Positions 50,950-59,049 are shown, numbered from the stretch's first letter. The stretch: 64,000 bases of DNA from Oscillibacter valericigenes (GCF_016902445.1 NZ_JACSNX010000007.1:1-64000); one strand, 5' to 3'. Notes: a model not told the origin generated them from the sequence alone. Translations and numbers: made by a program.

Positions 50950-51025
50950 TGGAGCGGGCAACGAGGCTCGAACTCGCTACCTCCACCTTGGCAAGGTGGC
51001 GCTCTACCAGATGAGCTATGCCCGC
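50950..51025 (-). tRNA. tRNA-Gly (GCC)
   Basis: Cloverleaf with GCGGGCA/TGCCCGC acceptor, anticodon GCC in TTGCCAA, TTCGAGCC T-arm and encoded TCCA. Confidence 0.95.
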
Positions 51026-51028
51026 AGG

Positions 51029-51104
51029 TGGTGCCCAGAGCCGGAATCGAACCAGCGACACGGGGATTTTCAGTCCCCTGCTCTACCAACTGAGCTATCT
51101 GGGC
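51029..51104 (-). tRNA. tRNA-Phe (GAA)
   Basis: Cloverleaf with GCCCAGA acceptor, anticodon GAA in CTGAAAA, and encoded ACCA. Only three bases separate it from tRNA-Gly. Confidence 0.95.
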
Positions 51105-51159
51105 GTGTCTTTCTCCGCGTCAGAAAGACGCGGACGGGGAATCTCAACCCCAAAAGGGA

Positions 51160-51187
51160 CCCACGAGATGGAAGTCCATCTCGTGGG
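51160..51187 (-). promoter_or_regulatory. Spacer hairpin between tRNA-Asp and tRNA-Phe
   Basis: A perfect 12-bp stem CCCACGAGATGG/CCATCTCGTGGG with a 4-nt loop, no U run. A likely processing element of the tRNA precursor. A second small GC hairpin lies at about 51115-51133. Confidence 0.55.
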
Positions 51188-51190
51188 AGA

Positions 51191-51267
51191 TGGCGACCCG
51201 GAACGGGCTCGAACCGTCGACCTCTAGCGTGACAGGCTAGCGTTCTAACCAACTGAACTACCGGGCC
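51191..51267 (-). tRNA. tRNA-Asp (GTC)
   Basis: Cloverleaf with GGCCCGG acceptor, anticodon GTC in CTGTCAC, GGTTCGAGCC T-arm and encoded GCCA. Confidence 0.95.
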
Positions 51268-51277
51268 ATGTATAACT

Positions 51278-51354
51278 TGGTGGGAACAACTGGACTCGAA
51301 CCAGTGACCCCCTGCTTGTAAGGCAGGTGCTCTAACCAGCTGAGCTATGCTCCC
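51278..51354 (-). tRNA. tRNA-Val (TAC)
   Basis: Cloverleaf with GGGAGCA/TGTTCCC acceptor (one G-U), anticodon TAC in CTTACAA, and encoded ACCA. First gene of the tRNA operon. Confidence 0.95.
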
Positions 51355-51385
51355 CGATCGCCGCTCTTGTCAGACGGCAAAAGTT

Positions 51386-51414
51386 ATTATACTCAAAGAC
51401 ACCCGGTCTGTCAA
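51386..51414 (-). promoter_or_regulatory. Consensus promoter of the tRNA operon
   Basis: A perfect TTGACA (51409-51414) and TATAAT (51386-51391) with a 17-base spacer on the minus strand, directly after the hslO stop. Confidence 0.95.
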
Positions 51415-51422
51415 CCATAAAT

Positions 51423-52322
51423 TTAATTTTTTTGCTTTTTTTTCAGAATGTCCCGCACCATGGCCTCCAGGTCCTCTCTGGAGAAGTGCTGCACATTGTC
51501 GCAGAACCGGCAGGTGAGGTCCGCGCTGCCCTGCTCGTCGATCATGCTCTGCAGCTCCTCCGCCCCCAGGCTGATGAGGGCCCGCTCCATCCGCTCCCGG
51601 CTGCAGTAGCAGCGGTATTCGATGGGGCTCTTCTCCAGGATCTCCAGGTCAAAGTCCGACAGGGCCCGCCGCAGCATGGCCTCCGGGTCGGGATCGTCCC
51701 GCAGCAGGCCCGTCACGGCGCCTGCCGCCATCAGGCTGCCCTCCACCTTGGCGATGGTGTCCTCTCCGGCGCCGGGCAGCAGCTGGATCAGATACCCGCC
51801 GGCGGCCAGCACGCTCTGGTCCCGGTCCACCAGCACCCCCAGGCCGCAGGCCGTGGGGATCTGCTCCGACTCCACAAAGTAGGCCGCCAGGTCCTCGGCG
51901 ATCTCGCCTCCCAGCAGGCCCACACTGCCCACATAGGGCTCTTTCATATTCAGGTCCCGGATCACCGTCAGGGTGCCGTCCTGTCCCACGGCGGCGCCCA
52001 CGTCCAGTTTGCCGTCCGGCCGCAGGGGCAGATCCACCTGGGGGTCATCCACGGTCCCGCGGACATTGCCCTGGTTGTCGGACACCGCCAGCAGCGTCCC
52101 CAGGGGGCCGCCGCCCTTGATCTGCAGCGTCACGCTGGCCCCGTCCTCCTTCAGGGCGTTGCCCATCATGGAAGCGGCCGCCAATGCCCGCCCCAGAGCC
52201 GCCGTGGCCACCGGCAGCGTCTTGTGGATCTGCCGCGCCCGCTCTGTAAGGTCTCTGGTAGAGACCGCCACTGCCTTTACACGGCCATCACTGGAGATGG
52301 CCCGGATCAGTTGATCGCTCAT
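51423..52322 (-). CDS. hslO: Redox-regulated chaperone Hsp33
   Basis: 299 residues. Holdase activated when oxidation releases its zinc. The four zinc cysteines are in YRCYCSRERME and LTCRFCDNVQHF near the C-terminus. N-terminal MSDQLIRAISSDGRVKAVAV is typical. ATG 52322 follows AGGAG. Last gene of the yerC-methyltransferase-hslO run; the methyltransferase stop is 19 bases upstream. Confidence 0.97.
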   Translation of the reverse strand: MSDQLIRAISSDGRVKAVAVSTRDLTERARQIHKTLPVATAALGRALAAASMMGNALKEDGASVTLQIKGGGPLGTLLAVSDNQGNVRGTVDDPQVDLPLRPDGKLDVGAAVGQDGTLTVIRDLNMKEPYVGSVGLLGGEIAEDLAAYFVESEQIPTACGLGVLVDRDQSVLAAGGYLIQLLPGAGEDTIAKVEGSLMAAGAVTGLLRDDPDPEAMLRRALSDFDLEILEKSPIEYRCYCSRERMERALISLGAEELQSMIDEQGSADLTCRFCDNVQHFSREDLEAMVRDILKKKQKN

Positions 52323-52341
52323 CTTACAAACTCCTGCTGTT

Positions 52342-53094
52342 TTATGAATTGACCGCCTTCCGGCACCGGAAGATCCACCGGTCCTCCTCCGGCGCGGGGG
52401 GCCGGCTGGTCAGATCCCCCGTAACGGTGACATCGTCGAATCCGGCCTCCTTCAGGAATGCCTCCAGCTCCTCCCGCTCCCAGGACCGCTCCCGGTGCTC
52501 CTCAAACGTCCGGTCCCAGGTCCCGTCCCCGGTCCGGCGGAACAGGTCCACCTGATAGGTGCAGATCTTCTGCCGGGGAGCGTAGAACGTCCTCCAGACG
52601 CAGTAGCTGTCCTCCGTCTCGTCCAGATACACCTGACCGTCCATGCGCCGAAACTTATAGGGGGTGTTCACGTCAAAGAGGAACAGTCCGCCCGGCCGCA
52701 GCCAGCGGCACACCCGCCGCAGCGTCTCCTTCAGGTCCGCCGTGCGGGTGAGATAGTTCAGGGCGTCCAGGGTGGAGACCGCCGCGTCCACCGTCATGCC
52801 CAGCCGCAGGCGGGGCATGGACTGATGCAGGAACAGCGGCGGCCGCTCCAGTGCCGCCGCCTTCCGGGCCGCCTGGGTCAGCATCTCCTCAGACCCGTCC
52901 ACGGCCACCACCTGATACCCCCGCTCCGCCAGCAGGCAGGCGATGGTGCCGGTGCCGCAGGCCAGGTCCAGCACCGTCTCCACAGGGGCGGCGCTCCTGC
53001 GGAACTGCCGCGCCAGATAATCCGCCCGCCGGCGGTATCCCACATCCACCGTCAGCGCGTCATAGCTGGCGGCCAGTGCGTCGTAACTGCTCAT
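52342..53094 (-). CDS. Class I SAM-dependent methyltransferase
   Basis: 250 residues with the SAM-binding VLDLACGTGTIACLLA (motif I), AVDGSEEML (motif II) and RPGGLFLFDVNTPYKF (post motif). Substrate unknown; the YDALAASYDAL start resembles many small-molecule or tRNA methylases. ATG 53094 overlaps the yerC stop as ATGA. Confidence 0.9.
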   Translation of the reverse strand: MSSYDALAASYDALTVDVGYRRRADYLARQFRRSAAPVETVLDLACGTGTIACLLAERGYQVVAVDGSEEMLTQAARKAAALERPPLFLHQSMPRLRLGMTVDAAVSTLDALNYLTRTADLKETLRRVCRWLRPGGLFLFDVNTPYKFRRMDGQVYLDETEDSYCVWRTFYAPRQKICTYQVDLFRRTGDGTWDRTFEEHRERSWEREELEAFLKEAGFDDVTVTGDLTSRPPAPEEDRWIFRCRKAVNS

Positions 53095-53387
53095 TTGTCC
53101 TGTTTCTTGTACCGGGCGAAGATCTTCTCATAGGCGCCGGTGCCGTAGCTCAGGGACCGGTTCACCCGGCTGATGGTGGCGCTGGAGGCACCGGTGCGCT
53201 CCAGGATCTCGTTGTAGATCATGCCGTCGTCCAGCAGAGAGGCCACTTCGAACCGCTGCTCCATGGCCCGAAGCTCCGACACGGTGCACAGATCCTGGAA
53301 GAACTCATAGCACTCCTGCTCATCCTTCAGCAGAAGGATGGCCTTGTACAGTTCACCGTTCTTTTCCTTTTTGCCGATTTTCACCAT
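53091..53387 (-). CDS. yerC: YerC/YecD-family TrpR-like DNA-binding protein
   Basis: 98 residues. A TrpR-superfamily helical repressor: RAMEQRFEVASLLDDGMIYN and EILERTGASSATISRVNRSL form the HTH. Function in Firmicutes is poorly known. ATG 53387 (MVKIGKKEKN) is preferred; an upstream ATG is in the promoter leader. A small GCGGCA/TGCCGC palindrome lies at 53429-53442 in the leader. Confidence 0.9.
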   Translation of the reverse strand: MVKIGKKEKNGELYKAILLLKDEQECYEFFQDLCTVSELRAMEQRFEVASLLDDGMIYNEILERTGASSATISRVNRSLSYGTGAYEKIFARYKKQDK

Positions 53388-53449
53388 ATCCAGTACCCTT
53401 TCTTTCGGGAGACATTCTGTATGCTGCGGCACATGCCGCCATGTTGTAT

Positions 53450-53478
53450 TTTAACACTCTGCCGCGTGAAAGTAAAGG
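53450..53478 (-). promoter_or_regulatory. Promoter of yerC-methyltransferase-hslO
   Basis: TTTACT (53473-53478) and TAAAAT (53450-53455) on the minus strand are 17 bases apart. Confidence 0.6.
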
Positions 53479-53502
53479 CCTCCGGGCAGAAAATTTTTTT
53501 AC

Positions 53503-53516
53503 ACTTTAAAGTGTGT
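53503..53516. promoter_or_regulatory. 14-bp perfect palindrome
   Basis: ACACTTTAAAGTGT is a perfect palindrome between yerC and the divergent gene at 53587, 25 bases from the yerC -35 box. It is a likely operator; the binding protein is unknown. Confidence 0.5.
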
Positions 53517-53586
53517 CGCGTCACCTCCCGCCCGCCGGCAGCATAGGCTGGGGCAAATCACTCTCTCGTCGGAAGGAGCGGCGCCC

Positions 53587-54276
53587 ATGAAGGAATCCCT
53601 CACCCAGCTGCACACAGAGCCTGCCTCCGCGGAGCGGGAGTGGACCGTGGAGGAGATCCCGGTCCTCTCCGCCTCCGTCTCTCTGCCGGAGCCGGTACCG
53701 GCGGCGGACCGGCTCTCCCGCCGCATCCGGCGGTACTACCAGCTCCAGTGCCGCTCCTTTCTGCGCTACTGCGAGGCCTATCTGCTCCCTGCGGCTGCAG
53801 AAGCCTGCCGCACCGCACTGGAGGCCAGCCAGCCGATTCCGAAGTTTTGTGCGGAGCTGACCTACCGGGTCACCTACAACGAGGGTGGTCTGTGGAGCCT
53901 GTACACCCAGTCCCGGGAGAGCGGGCCGGGCGGCCGGACCGTGCTCCTCCGCCGGGGAGACACGTGGGATCTGGCCTCCGGCTATCCGGTGGCCCTGTCC
54001 GCCTTTTTCCCCCGCCGCAGCGGCTGGAAGCGGCGGCTGCTGGACGCAGCGGAGGCGGAGATCCAGCAGCAGGAGCAGGCAGGCGCCGCCCGGTATCACG
54101 AGGGGACCCGCCGCCTGCTGCGCAGGCATTTCAACCCGCAGAACTACTATCTGACCCCGGAGGGGCTGGCCATCTTCTATCCCATGTACGCCATCGCCCC
54201 GGCGGCAGAGGGCATCCCCGTGTTCACCGTGCCCTATAGCCGGAGCGGACCGGCGCTGCCCTCCCGCGAAGCGTGA
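53587..54276 (+). CDS. DUF3298-like protein without signal peptide
   Basis: 229 residues. The central YRVTYNEGGLWSLYTQSRES and the C-terminal NPQNYYLTPEGLAIFYPMYA resemble the DUF3298 domain of RsiV/PdaC-like proteins, which are normally extracytoplasmic. Here no signal peptide or membrane helix is seen, so a cytoplasmic place is likely. ATG 53587 follows GGAAGGAGC. No function assigned. Confidence 0.75.
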   Translation: MKESLTQLHTEPASAEREWTVEEIPVLSASVSLPEPVPAADRLSRRIRRYYQLQCRSFLRYCEAYLLPAAAEACRTALEASQPIPKFCAELTYRVTYNEGGLWSLYTQSRESGPGGRTVLLRRGDTWDLASGYPVALSAFFPRRSGWKRRLLDAAEAEIQQQEQAGAARYHEGTRRLLRRHFNPQNYYLTPEGLAIFYPMYAIAPAAEGIPVFTVPYSRSGPALPSREA

Positions 54277-54279
54277 AGC

Positions 54280-54312
54280 GCCCCTCCGCCCGGCAGGTCG
54301 GGCGGAGGGGCC
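54280..54312. terminator. GC hairpin between converging genes
   Basis: A 13-bp perfect stem GCCCCTCCGCCCG/CGGGCGGAGGGGC without a clear U tract separates the DUF3298-like gene and agcS. Confidence 0.5.
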
Positions 54313-54333
54313 GCTGCATCCAGAGGATGTCCG

Positions 54334-55710
54334 TTATTTCCGCAGGGAATCCGGCTCCCGGGCCGCCTTGGCCACCAGACCGCTGAGGGCCAGCAGCGCC
54401 AGCAGGTTGGGGAACACCATCAGGGCATTGAAGAGGTCGGAGAGGTTCCAGACCAGCGGGGCCTCCAGCATGGAGCCCAGGGCCACGCATACCACCGCGA
54501 TGCAGGCGTAGACCTTGACGGCCTTCACGCCGAAGAGGTACTTCACGTTCTGCTCGCCGAAGAAGTACCAGCCGATGACGGTGGAGAAGGCGAAGAACAG
54601 CAGGCAGATGGCCACATAGAGGTTGCCGAAGCTGCCGAACACCGTGGTGAACGCCACCTGGGCCATGTTCTCCGCCGCCGGATTGGCAGACATGTCCGCC
54701 ACATTCAGCGCGCCGCTGGTGAGCATCACCAGGGCCGTCATGGTCAGGACCACGAAGGTGTCGATGAACACACAGATCATGGCCACGATGCCCTGGTCCT
54801 GGGGCTTTGCCACCTTGGCCATGGCGTGGGCGTGGGGGGTGGAGCCCATGCCCGCCTCGTTGGAGAACAGGCCCCGGGCCACGCCGTAGCGCATGGCCTC
54901 CCGCACGCCGATGCCGGCGGCGCCGCCCAGGATGGCCTGGGGATTGAAGGCCCCCTCGAAGATCAGGGCAAAGGCGTGGGGCAGATTTGTGATGTTGGCG
55001 ATCAGCATGACAAGGCCGCCGATCAGATAGAAGGCCGCCATGACGGGCACCAGCTTCTCCGTCACGGAGGCGATCCGGGTGACGCCTCCCAGGAAGATGA
55101 AGGCCGCCACCACCGCCAGGATCACGCCCACGATCCAGGTGGGAACGCCCAGCGCCTCCCGGAAGGCGTTGCTGATGGCGTTGGACTGGACCATGTTGCC
55201 GGTAAAGCCCAGGGCGAAGATGATGGCCAGGGCAAAGAAGCCCGCCAGGATCTTGCCGAAGGTCCCCTTGAAGGCCTGCCGGATGTAATAGACGGGGCCG
55301 CCGATCACCTGGCCGGTGCCGTCGGTGGTCTTGAAGGTCTGGGCCAGCACCGCCTCGCCGTAGATGGTGGCCATGCCGAAGAAGGCGGCCACCCACATCC
55401 AGAAGATGGCCCCCGGTCCGCCGGAGATCATGGCGGTGGCGCAGCCGGTGATATTGCCGGTGCCCACCTGGGCGGCGATGGAGGTGGCCACGGCCTGGAA
55501 GGAGCTCATGCCCTCCTTGCCGGCCTTTTCGCCGTTGAGGCTGATGCTGCCGAACAGTCGCTTAAAGCCGGTCCCGAACTTGCGCACCTGGATGAAGCGG
55601 GTGCGGATGGTGAAAATAATGCCGGTGCCCACCAGCAGATACAGCAGCAGCCCGTTCCACACGAAGCCGGCCAGTTCGCTGACCTTTGCGGCCAACAGGT
55701 CCATGTCCAT
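54334..55710 (-). CDS. agcS: Sodium:alanine/glycine symporter (AgcS)
   Basis: 458 residues, ten or eleven membrane helices. The family signature GTGNITGCATAMISGGPGA and GLFSNEAGMGSTPHAHA are present. AgcS proteins import glycine or alanine with Na+. The tandem glycine riboswitch in front indicates glycine as the controlling ligand. ATG 55710 lies nine bases after GAAGGAG; the Met two codons later is less well placed. Confidence 0.94.
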   Translation of the reverse strand: MDMDLLAAKVSELAGFVWNGLLLYLLVGTGIIFTIRTRFIQVRKFGTGFKRLFGSISLNGEKAGKEGMSSFQAVATSIAAQVGTGNITGCATAMISGGPGAIFWMWVAAFFGMATIYGEAVLAQTFKTTDGTGQVIGGPVYYIRQAFKGTFGKILAGFFALAIIFALGFTGNMVQSNAISNAFREALGVPTWIVGVILAVVAAFIFLGGVTRIASVTEKLVPVMAAFYLIGGLVMLIANITNLPHAFALIFEGAFNPQAILGGAAGIGVREAMRYGVARGLFSNEAGMGSTPHAHAMAKVAKPQDQGIVAMICVFIDTFVVLTMTALVMLTSGALNVADMSANPAAENMAQVAFTTVFGSFGNLYVAICLLFFAFSTVIGWYFFGEQNVKYLFGVKAVKVYACIAVVCVALGSMLEAPLVWNLSDLFNALMVFPNLLALLALSGLVAKAAREPDSLRK

Positions 55711-55734
55711 TGTTCTCTCTCCTTCTCCGCAAAC

Positions 55735-55768
55735 GAAAAGGGCCGGACGCACCCTGTCCAGCCCAATG
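55735..55768 (-). terminator. Expression-platform terminator of the glycine riboswitch
   Basis: A 9-bp stem GGGCTGGAC/GTCCGGCCC with one G-U pair is followed by TTTTCG on the minus strand, 25 bases before the agcS ATG. Confidence 0.75.
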
Positions 55769-55804
55769 AAAGCGGATGCCCTCTCCGTCCGCGGGCGGAA
55801 AGGC

Positions 55805-55985
55805 CATGCCTCTTACTCTGTCCTTTTACCTGAGAGATTCAGCGGGTGACCCGCCTTGCACCTTCGGTACTCATGTTGAGCTTCTCCAGAGCCACATCCA
55901 TCCCTAGTCCTTATCCCGTCCGGGACGCCTGAGAGTTTTACTCCTTCGGCAGGCTTTCGCCGTTTTTCTAGGAACTTCGTTTGCC
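55805..55985 (-). ncRNA. Tandem glycine riboswitch
   Basis: Two aptamers in line on the minus strand: the first has GCCGAAGGAG and CUCUCAGGC closed by a CCUAG/CUAGG P1, the second has the textbook ACCGAAGGUGCAAG, UCUCUCAGGUAAAAGG and ACAGAG blocks. A terminator follows. Glycine riboswitches are usually ON switches for glycine catabolism or efflux; here it controls a symporter. Confidence 0.92.
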
Positions 55986-56006
55986 TTTATGTAATTGACA
56001 CCTGTT

Positions 56007-56035
56007 ACCATACCACGGACAATGCCCGTTGTCAA
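56007..56035 (-). promoter_or_regulatory. Promoter of the glycine riboswitch transcript
   Basis: TTGACA (56030-56035) and TATGGT (56007-56012) on the minus strand are 17 bases apart. Confidence 0.8.
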
Positions 56036-56047
56036 TGGAGTTTTTAC

Positions 56048-56082
56048 ACAGGAGCCGTCCGCAGTCTGCGGACGGCTCCTGT
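56048..56082 (-). terminator. Hairpin after the PfkB gene
   Basis: A near-perfect 17-bp inverted repeat with a 1-nt centre lies just after the kinase stop. No U run follows, so termination is uncertain. Confidence 0.5.
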
Positions 56083-56088
56083 GGCTTC

Positions 56089-56970
56089 TCAATAAAACTC
56101 CTGCAGATAGTCCAGCACATCCTGCCGGGTGCCCTGGAAGGGGCCCGGCGTCTCCATCTTCAGGGAGACCAGCGCCGTGCAGTACCGCAGGGCCTCCTCC
56201 ACACCGGCCCGCTGACGCTCCGTGATATAGCCGGCGAAGGTGGTGTCCCCCCGGCCCGTGCGGCCGGAGAGGTTCCGGGCCTTGATGGGGCAGGTGTAGA
56301 TCCGCTCCCCGTCGTAGGCCAGCACCTCCGTGTTGTGGGTGATGAGGACCTCCCTGGCGCCCCAGCTGTGCAGCAGCTTGGCGGCCTCCGCCCGGTCCGT
56401 CAGGCCCGTCAGGATCTCCGCCTCGGCGGCGTCGGTCTTGAGATAGTCGATCACCGGCAGGTACTGCTTCTTCTCCGCCCAGTCGTGGAAGGCCATGGTC
56501 TTGTCCGCCTCCACATGGCGCAGCAGGCACTGGACATCCACAGCCACCTTGCCGTGCCTGGCCGCCTCGGCAAAGAGGGCGCCGTCAAAGTCGCCGTACA
56601 CCAGGCCGGCGAAATGATAGATCTTCGTCTCGACGTCCGGCAGCTCGTCGAACCGGAAGGGGTCGCAGACTCCCATGGAGGTGCAGGAGCGCTTCTCCTT
56701 GTCAGCGGTGAAATACTGGTTGCGGATGGAGCAGGTGGCCGCAGAGGGCTTCCAGTACACGTCTGCGCCGGAGCCGGCGAACCGCTCCTCCACATCTGCG
56801 TCGGCGGGGTTCAGCTTGGTGAACACGGCGGTGCGGTTGCCGCTTTTGGCAGCCGCGAAGCCGGAAGCCACCACGGCGCCGCCCACCTCCCGGCGCTCGT
56901 TGCCCTGATAGTCGATGTTGTGGTCCAGGGACACCGGACCGATCACCAGCACGTCGTAGGCTTTTTTCAT
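56089..56970 (-). CDS. PfkB-family carbohydrate/nucleoside kinase
   Basis: 293 residues. N-terminal VLVIGPVSLDHNID and the C-terminal catalytic and ATP-binding motif GRTGRGDTTFAGY (Asp as base) identify the ribokinase superfamily. The substrate is not readable. ATG 56970 follows AAGAGGAGAGAGACG. It is 36 bases from the mgtC pair and may be co-transcribed with it. Confidence 0.9.
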   Translation of the reverse strand: MKKAYDVLVIGPVSLDHNIDYQGNERREVGGAVVASGFAAAKSGNRTAVFTKLNPADADVEERFAGSGADVYWKPSAATCSIRNQYFTADKEKRSCTSMGVCDPFRFDELPDVETKIYHFAGLVYGDFDGALFAEAARHGKVAVDVQCLLRHVEADKTMAFHDWAEKKQYLPVIDYLKTDAAEAEILTGLTDRAEAAKLLHSWGAREVLITHNTEVLAYDGERIYTCPIKARNLSGRTGRGDTTFAGYITERQRAGVEEALRYCTALVSLKMETPGPFQGTRQDVLDYLQEFY

Positions 56971-57006
56971 CGTCTCTCTCCTCTTCCTTCCGGCTGACGC
57001 CGGGAT

Positions 57007-57699
57007 TTACAGTTCCTCCACCGATACCACGCCCTCCGTGGCGTTCATCTTGGGGATCAGCTGCTCCACCCGGCACCGCTTGTTCAGCCGCAGGGTGAAC
57101 AGGGCGCAGGCGTTGTGGGTCTCCGTCTCCGTGGAGCGGGTGATCTCCATGTTCAGGACCTTCAGATTCAGGTCCCGGAACAGCCGCAGCACATTGTCCA
57201 GACAGGTCTTGTTGCTGTACTCCATGTAGAGGTTCACCTCCGGGGCGTTGTCCAGCATCCGGTACTCCAGCTTGGACAGGAACATCTCTGCCGCCAGGAT
57301 CAGCGCCGTGGCACAGATGCCGCCCTCATAGAACCCACCGCCCAGGCAGAGGCCCACGATGGCCGCCGCCCACAGGCCCGCCGCCGTGGTCAGGCCCTTC
57401 ACCCGGCGGCGCCGGGTGACGATGATGGCACCGGCGCCGATGAAGCCGATGCCCGCCACCACCTGGGCCCCCAGCCGGGCCATATCCGTGTAGTAGTGCA
57501 TGTTTAAGTACAGGAACTGGCTGGTCAGGGTGGTCATGGCCGCCCCCAGGCAGATCAGGATATGGGTGCGGAAGCCTGCGGGCCGGCGCTTGTACTCCCG
57601 CTCCAGGCCGATGAGACCGCCGCACACCACTGCCAGCAGCATCCGCAGCGTGGTGGACAGCATGGTCACATCCCGCACGCCGTCAAAGATCGGCAGCAT
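57007..57699 (-). CDS. MgtC/SapB-family membrane protein (second copy)
   Basis: 230 residues: about five membrane helices in the MgtC domain (GGLIGLEREYKRRPAGFRTH, GIGFIGAGAIIV, VKGLTTAAGLWAAA) and a C-terminal ACT-like soluble domain (from about 150). MgtC proteins affect Mg2+ or proton homeostasis and phosphate metabolism. ATG 57699 follows AAGGAGG, 13 bases after the paralogue. Confidence 0.92.
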   Translation of the reverse strand: MLPIFDGVRDVTMLSTTLRMLLAVVCGGLIGLEREYKRRPAGFRTHILICLGAAMTTLTSQFLYLNMHYYTDMARLGAQVVAGIGFIGAGAIIVTRRRRVKGLTTAAGLWAAAIVGLCLGGGFYEGGICATALILAAEMFLSKLEYRMLDNAPEVNLYMEYSNKTCLDNVLRLFRDLNLKVLNMEITRSTETETHNACALFTLRLNKRCRVEQLIPKMNATEGVVSVEEL

Positions 57700-57712
57700 T
57701 GTACCACCTCCT

Positions 57713-58438
57713 TCAGATCTCGTCAATGGTGTAGACGCTCTCCAGTTCAGAGATCGCCGCCAGCACCCGGACATGATAGTGCCGGCTGGGCAGGCGGATG
57801 GAGAACACCGCACTGGGGTTTTTGGACCGCTCCTCCCGTCCCCGGTCCAGGTCCACCTCGTAGATCTGGCCCCCCTGGGACTTGATGCGCCCGATGATGT
57901 CCCCCAGATTGTCCAGGGTCTGGAACTCCACATAGATGTTCATGTTCCTGGCGTTTTCGATGATGGCATCCTCCACGAAGGGCAGCAGCCGGTTGGTCAG
58001 GAAGATCAGCGCAAAGCCCAGCAGCACGCACTCGTAAAAGCCCGCGCCGATGGCCAGGCCCATGCAGGCGGAAGCCCACAGGCCCGCCGCCGTGGTCAGG
58101 CCCTTCACCTCCTGCTTTCCGGTGACGATGATGGTGCCAGCGCCCAGAAAGCCGATGCCGTTGATCACCTGGGCGCCGAAGCGGGACACATCTGTCCGCA
58201 GGCCGATCTGCGCGGCCGCCTCATGCCAGTCGTGGGTCACCATAAAGCTCTCATACTGGCTCAGCAGCATGGTCAGCGCCGCGCCCAGGCACACCAGCAT
58301 ATAGGTCCGGAAACCGGCCGGGCGCCGCTTCCGCTCCCGCTCCAGTCCGATGAAGCCGCCGAAGAGCATGGCCAGGACCAGACGCAGCAGCACAGAGACG
58401 AAATTCATCTCCCGCAGAAAATTCAGTTCCTCCCACAT
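57713..58438 (-). CDS. MgtC/SapB-family membrane protein (first copy)
   Basis: 241 residues with the same layout as the next gene: GGFIGLERERKRRPAGFRTY, GIGFLGAGTIIV, VKGLTTAAGLWASA, then a C-terminal ACT-like domain. The two are recent-looking paralogues in tandem. ATG 58438 follows GAGGAGGAG. The upstream leader is 185 bases long. Confidence 0.93.
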   Translation of the reverse strand: MWEELNFLREMNFVSVLLRLVLAMLFGGFIGLERERKRRPAGFRTYMLVCLGAALTMLLSQYESFMVTHDWHEAAAQIGLRTDVSRFGAQVINGIGFLGAGTIIVTGKQEVKGLTTAAGLWASACMGLAIGAGFYECVLLGFALIFLTNRLLPFVEDAIIENARNMNIYVEFQTLDNLGDIIGRIKSQGGQIYEVDLDRGREERSKNPSAVFSIRLPSRHYHVRVLAAISELESVYTIDEI

Positions 58439-59049
58439 CCGGGGGCTCCTCCTCTCACCGGCGGGAATCGGAAGAAAGGGAGGAACGGCAATGCCGTTTC
58501 TTCCCTCTCCCTCTGTCGGTCAAACTCGATTTTCGAAAACGATTGCAATCACAAAAAGATATTTTTTCATCTTTTTGCGGCAGGATATCTTCAGATTTTA
58601 TTCGCAAAATATGGATTTCTGTTTCTTTATGTTTACCACAAGCCATGATGGATGTCAATATCTACCCATGCCCGGGGGGAATCTTCGGCCGATTGCCCAA
58701 ACCGGCAGGAGAATTTTTGGAAGGTCCGGCAGGTCTTTTTTGCCGGTTCTCCCGGGTTCTCCCTTCCGCTTCTGTGCGTTTGCAGGCGGGATGTGCCGGT
58801 CTCCCGCCCGCTGGGCAGACCGGTCCGGCGGCTGCAGCCGCCCGCAAACGTTATCCTATCCGCCGGCCCGGACGCATCCCCTGCGGGCCGGCAGGACGCC
58901 CCGCTCCCCCCAGTGCCGCGGCCAGCCAGGTGCAGCCCGCCCCCCCCGGCGGCATACAGCAGTTCTCTCTGGAACATGGATGCGCCTCCTCTCCGGCAGA
59001 CCCGCACTGCACGGGCGTTAGCGTTCCCCGCCGGGCCGCAGGTCATATC
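58439..59049. other. 611-bp stretch without a supported gene
   Basis: It holds the mgtC promoter (58630-58658), a long AT-rich leader with a 9-bp CAAAAAGAT/ATCTTTTTG hairpin (about 58552-58577), a GATTGCAATC palindrome (58541-58550) next to a TTTTCGAAAA centre, and an AACGGC/GCCGTT hairpin (58484-58498). Upstream, at 58845-58984, a good SD and ATG begin a frame that runs through an eight-G tract; it may be a broken small gene. Confidence 0.6.
58630..58658 (-). promoter_or_regulatory. Promoter of the mgtC pair
   Basis: TTGACA (58653-58658) and TAAACA (58630-58635) on the minus strand are 17 bases apart. The transcript would have a 185-base leader before the first mgtC. Confidence 0.6.
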
